Positions 7,558-8,969 of a stretch of 8,969 nucleotides of DNA are shown here, piece by piece (position 1 is the stretch's first letter; each line of letters opens with the position of its first letter). The position numbers were made by a program, and so were the translations under genes. The notes beneath the pieces are model-generated. The model was not told where the DNA came from. It worked only from the letters and a program-made list of their open reading frames with translations, and did no database searches. Source of the stretch: CAYJBP01 sp964368605 (GTDB lineage: Bacteria; Bacillota; Dehalobacteriia; UBA4068). The stretch lies in NCBI GenBank assembly GCA_964368605.1, contig CAYJBP010000102.1, positions 1 to 8,969 of the forward strand, written 5' to 3'.

Positions 7558-7640
7558 GCGCGTGTGGCGGAACTGGCAGACGCACTAGACTTAGGATCTA
7601 GCGGGAAACCGTGGGGGTTCGACTCCCTTCACGCGCACCA
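7558..7640 (+). tRNA. tRNA-Leu (anticodon UAG), CCA encoded
   Basis: A complete class II tRNA folds by eye. The acceptor stem GCGCGTG (7558-7564) pairs perfectly with CACGCGC (7630-7636), followed by discriminator A and encoded CCA (7638-7640). The anticodon stem CTAGA/TCTAG encloses the loop CTTAGGA with anticodon TAG at 7592-7594. A short variable arm CGG-GAAA-CCG follows. The T-loop is TTCGACT on a stem closed partly by G-U pairs. Leucine identity follows from the anticodon, the long variable arm and the A73 discriminator. Confidence 0.97.
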
Positions 7641-7706
7641 CCAGCTTGAAGCTGGACACAATTTCGCGCTTCAGGTTTTTCCTGAAGCGCACTTTTTTTG
7701 CCCGCG
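7639..7706 (+). repeat. Two-hairpin terminator module, copy A
   Basis: First of two near-identical modules. It starts inside the tRNA CCA end and consists of the palindrome CCAGCTTGAAGCTGG (7641-7655), a 10-nt connector, a terminator hairpin, seven T and a GCCCGCG tail. The first 32 bases are identical to copy B (7738-7769), and the T-tract and tail also match; only the terminator stem differs. Confidence 0.85.
7666..7699 (+). terminator. Rho-independent terminator A, after tRNA-Leu
   Basis: GCGCTTCAGG (7666-7675) and CCTGAAGCGC (7681-7690) form a perfect 10-bp stem with a T5 loop, followed by AC and seven T (7693-7699). It lies 26 nt after the tRNA and is the natural end of its transcript. 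Confidence 0.9.
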
Positions 7707-7737
7707 GCCAGATGACATCTATTCCGTACACCAAACA

Positions 7738-7806
7738 CACCAGCTTGAAGCTGGACACAATTTCGCGCTCTAAGCTTTTGCTTAGGGCGTGATTTTTTTG
7801 CCCGCG
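7738..7806 (+). repeat. Two-hairpin terminator module, copy B
   Basis: Second copy of the module, with the same CCAGCTTGAAGCTGG palindrome (7740-7754), connector, T7 tract and GCCCGCG tail as copy A. It is offset by 99-100 bp, with a single-base length difference in the terminator stem. A 31-bp non-repeated segment (7707-7737) separates the copies. Confidence 0.85.
7764..7799 (+). terminator. Rho-independent terminator B
   Basis: A stem of about 12 bp (7764-7775 with 7780-7791) closes on a TTTT loop, with two G-U pairs, followed by A and seven T (7793-7799). Relative to terminator A several stem positions change on both sides so that pairing is kept, and one extra pair is present near the loop. 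Confidence 0.85.
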
Positions 7807-7845
7807 TTGGAGCAAGTCCTATATCGCCAATCGCACCAAGTATGA

Positions 7846-7908
7846 TGGTCGGAATAGATGTCACTTGCGATAAATCGCAGGTAGGCACATCTATTCCGGC
7901 CATTTTTT
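7846..7908 (+). terminator. Long composite hairpin with T-tract (terminator-like)
   Basis: TGGTCGGAATAGATGT (7846-7861) pairs with ACATCTATTCCGGCCA (7887-7902) over 16 bp with one G-U. Inside it a second stem (7863-7870 with 7875-7882, 8 bp with one G-U) closes on TAAA, with a small asymmetric internal loop between the stems. Six T follow (7903-7908). It could be a terminator, or the structured end of a small RNA. Confidence 0.7.
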
Positions 7909-7913
7909 GCGCC

Positions 7914-7944
7914 TAAAACAGCGTTTTTTGAGAGTGCTGTTTTA
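7914..7944. repeat. Inverted repeat, 9-bp arms
   Basis: TAAAACAGC (7914-7922) and GCTGTTTTA (7936-7944) are perfect inverted repeats around a 13-nt loop that contains six T. There is no T-tract after the second arm, so it is a poor terminator. Role unknown. Confidence 0.6.
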
Positions 7945-8027
7945 CGTTGTCATTTGGCGGTTTTTAGAGCTTGCGTGGATTCGAACGGCCACGCCGGTGG
8001 ATAATTTAATATTTCGCTATTATTTTT

Positions 8028-8071
8028 AAGGCAGTGGAGTTTTTGTTTTACTAAACTCTACTGCCTTTTTT
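8028..8071 (+). terminator. Strong rho-independent terminator-like hairpin
   Basis: GGCAGTGGAGTTT (8030-8042) pairs with AAACTCTACTGCC (8053-8065) over 13 bp with one G-U, closing on a 10-nt loop and followed by six T (8066-8071). Two flanking A-T pairs can extend the stem. No gene lies immediately upstream on the + strand, so what transcript it ends is unclear; the minus strand lacks a matching run of T after its hairpin. Confidence 0.8.
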
Positions 8072-8155
8072 GTGTTTTAGGGGTAAGTATTATAAGTGTG
8101 AGGGGTGGTGTTATTGCTTGTCGGTTTATAGTTTTAAGCTAATTATAATAAAAAC
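8072..8155. other. Short AT-rich gap before the adhesin remnant
   Basis: Contains a perfect TATAAT at 8144-8149, but no good -35 box at the right distance, and it lies only 6 bp before the ribosome site, too close for a normal leader. No working promoter can be supported here. Confidence 0.4.
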
Positions 8156-8162
8156 AAAGGAG
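8156..8162 (+). promoter_or_regulatory. Orphan ribosome binding site without a start codon
   Basis: AAAGGAG matches the site used by the binding-protein gene at 508-514, including the following AAT, but no ATG, GTG or TTG lies at a usable distance. The next bases already read in the adhesin frame. It looks like the retained front edge of a gene whose start and signal peptide were lost. Confidence 0.6.
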
Positions 8163-8969
8163 AATCTACAACAGGTTTTCACTTTAAACAGCAATACCTG
8201 GGTGACCAATTATGAAATTTAAGTAGGCTTTGAGGATATTGACGAAGTGCCTACCGGAACACGCATTGTAAACATGGATAACCAGGATATTGATACCGTA
8301 ATAACAGCAGATAACGGCGGTACTTTTGGCGGCCAGTTTAAGATTTTGTACCCGGCAGATTCGGTAAGTGGCGAAACCGGTGCAGTGTTATTGAATTTTA
8401 AAGCTGAAGTTTATCAATATGCTGTTTATTACGCTGTTTGTGCCGAAACCGATACCTATGGTAATTTGCAAAATTATATGTGCGATACTGACCCGACCAC
8501 CGAGCTTAGATTATCCACTTTTAGTAATTTTGCAGATAATGAAATTACCCCTCCTGTTGATCCTGAACCACCTCCCGAACCGGAGCAACCTACTACTGAA
8601 ACGCAGCTTATCATTAACAAAGTGCAGGAAGGAACAAATACTCCTTTAGCGGGGGCAAGATTTGAAGTCAAAACTCCTGCAGGTACTGTAATGGGTACAT
8701 TTGCAACAGATAATAATGGCAGGATTACTATTCCTTGCACTTTATCCGGGCAGTATGTTATAACCGAATTAACTGCCCCGGAATGGCATTTACTTGGCGA
8801 AAATACCACGCAGACGGTTAATGTTCGTTATGGCAACATATCCACTGTTACCTTCTCAAATCAACCTTATGGAAGCTTACGAGTTATCAAGACTGACAGC
8901 CTCAATGGCAATATGCTAGCAGGTGCTACGATTGAGATAACTCATATCGAAAGCAATGCAAAATATACC
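8163..8969 (+). pseudogene. SpaA/Cna-B-type surface adhesin, 5' end broken, 3' end beyond window
   Basis: Protein-like sequence in one frame from about 8163 to the right edge, interrupted by a TAA at 8220-8222. Before the stop it reads FTLNSNTWVTNYEI; after it comes VGFEDIDEVPTGTRIVNMD, so coding character continues across the stop. One base change (AAA to TAA) would explain it. There is no start codon after the ribosome site and no signal peptide. Downstream are a beta-rich region with a Cys pair (Cys in YYAVCAETD and YMCDTD), a Pro/Glu linker (8550-8592), one complete SpaA-like prealbumin repeat (about 8601-8867) and a second beginning with GSLRVIKTD. Intact relatives are secreted, wall-anchored adhesins or pilins whose repeats often form isopeptide bonds. 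Re-initiation at the in-frame ATG at 8274 is possible but would give an unexported protein. A sequencing error is the other explanation. Confidence 0.7.

Larger units (their letters stand above)
7641..8071. other. Hairpin-dense intergenic region without credible genes
   Basis: About 430 bp between the tRNA and the final terminator. Short open frames exist on both strands but they translate the repeats and hairpins and show no protein-like features. The content is two terminator modules, the composite hairpin, a 9-bp inverted repeat (7914-7922/7936-7944), a 6-bp hairpin (7973-7978/7989-7994) and a terminator. A remnant of a mobile element or a non-coding RNA locus is possible, but no transposase, integrase or recognised RNA family is visible. 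Confidence 0.7.

Noticed and set aside
7564..7773. Open frame on the + strand that could be called a 69-residue protein beginning MAELADALDLGSSG
   Set aside because: It is the translation of the tRNA-Leu followed by the two repeat modules, with no ribosome site; a well-known false gene pattern over tRNA-Leu.
7639..7806. Possible CRISPR array
   Set aside because: Only two copies, a 68-bp unit that is longer than CRISPR repeats, divergent stems, terminator T-tracts and no cas genes.
7558..7806. tRNA-Leu 3' end as an integration site for a mobile element
   Set aside because: No integrase is present and no copy of the tRNA 3' end longer than CACCA recurs in the window; the shared sequence begins at the tRNA tip and is the terminator module itself.
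7591..7903. Two overlapping minus-strand open frames of 74 and 101 residues
   Set aside because: They read through the tRNA and hairpin repeats, contain the repeats as duplicated peptide, and lack ribosome sites.
7971..7996. Decayed tRNA on the minus strand, suggested by a T-loop-like GTTCGAATCCA
   Set aside because: The flanking bases do not form a T-stem and no acceptor or anticodon arm can be found; only a 6-bp hairpin remains.
8474..8809. Minus-strand 111-residue open frame
   Set aside because: It is antisense to the adhesin frame, which shows clear SpaA-like repeats and a Pro-rich linker.

Overview
The window looks like chromosome from a low-to-moderate GC member of the Bacillota, probably a gut-type clostridium. 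This rests on strong AGGAGG-type ribosome sites, a zinc-ribbon serine/threonine kinase with an HRDISPDN catalytic loop, lipobox lipoproteins, an HxlR regulator beside a flavin/ferredoxin protein, and a SpaA/Cna-B surface protein. I cannot name a genus. All complete genes are on the + strand; only the first, cut by the left edge, is on the - strand.

Region 1 (1-3517) is a divergent unit. A HxlR-family regulator with an N-terminal cysteine faces a four-gene operon: a polar amino-acid ABC importer (binding lipoprotein, permease, ATPase) and a flavin split-barrel protein fused to a two-cluster ferredoxin. A promoter and a 7-bp inverted repeat, probably the regulator's operator, lie in the gap. 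The simplest reading is redox- or electrophile-responsive control of amino-acid uptake plus a flavin/Fe-S reductase; the substrate is unknown.

Region 2 (3525-7471) has its own promoter and a (CAA)6 leader. It encodes a 992-residue membrane receptor-like Ser/Thr kinase (zinc ribbon, kinase, one membrane helix, and outside the cell a lipocalin-like region, a TPM-like domain and a discoidin-like domain). A VanX-like D-Ala-D-Ala peptidase lipoprotein follows 19 bp later. Together they suggest envelope sensing coupled to peptidoglycan trimming.

Region 3 (7508-8071) is a tRNA-Leu(UAG) with a near-consensus promoter, then about 430 bp without genes but dense in hairpins. It holds two copies of a 68-bp two-hairpin terminator module whose stems differ by compensatory changes, a long composite hairpin with a competing upstream partner, two smaller hairpins and a strong terminator.

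Region 4 (8072-8969) is a surface-adhesin gene whose 5' end looks broken: a good ribosome site with no start codon after it, an in-frame stop, then a long open frame with Pro-rich linker and SpaA-like repeats running off the right edge.
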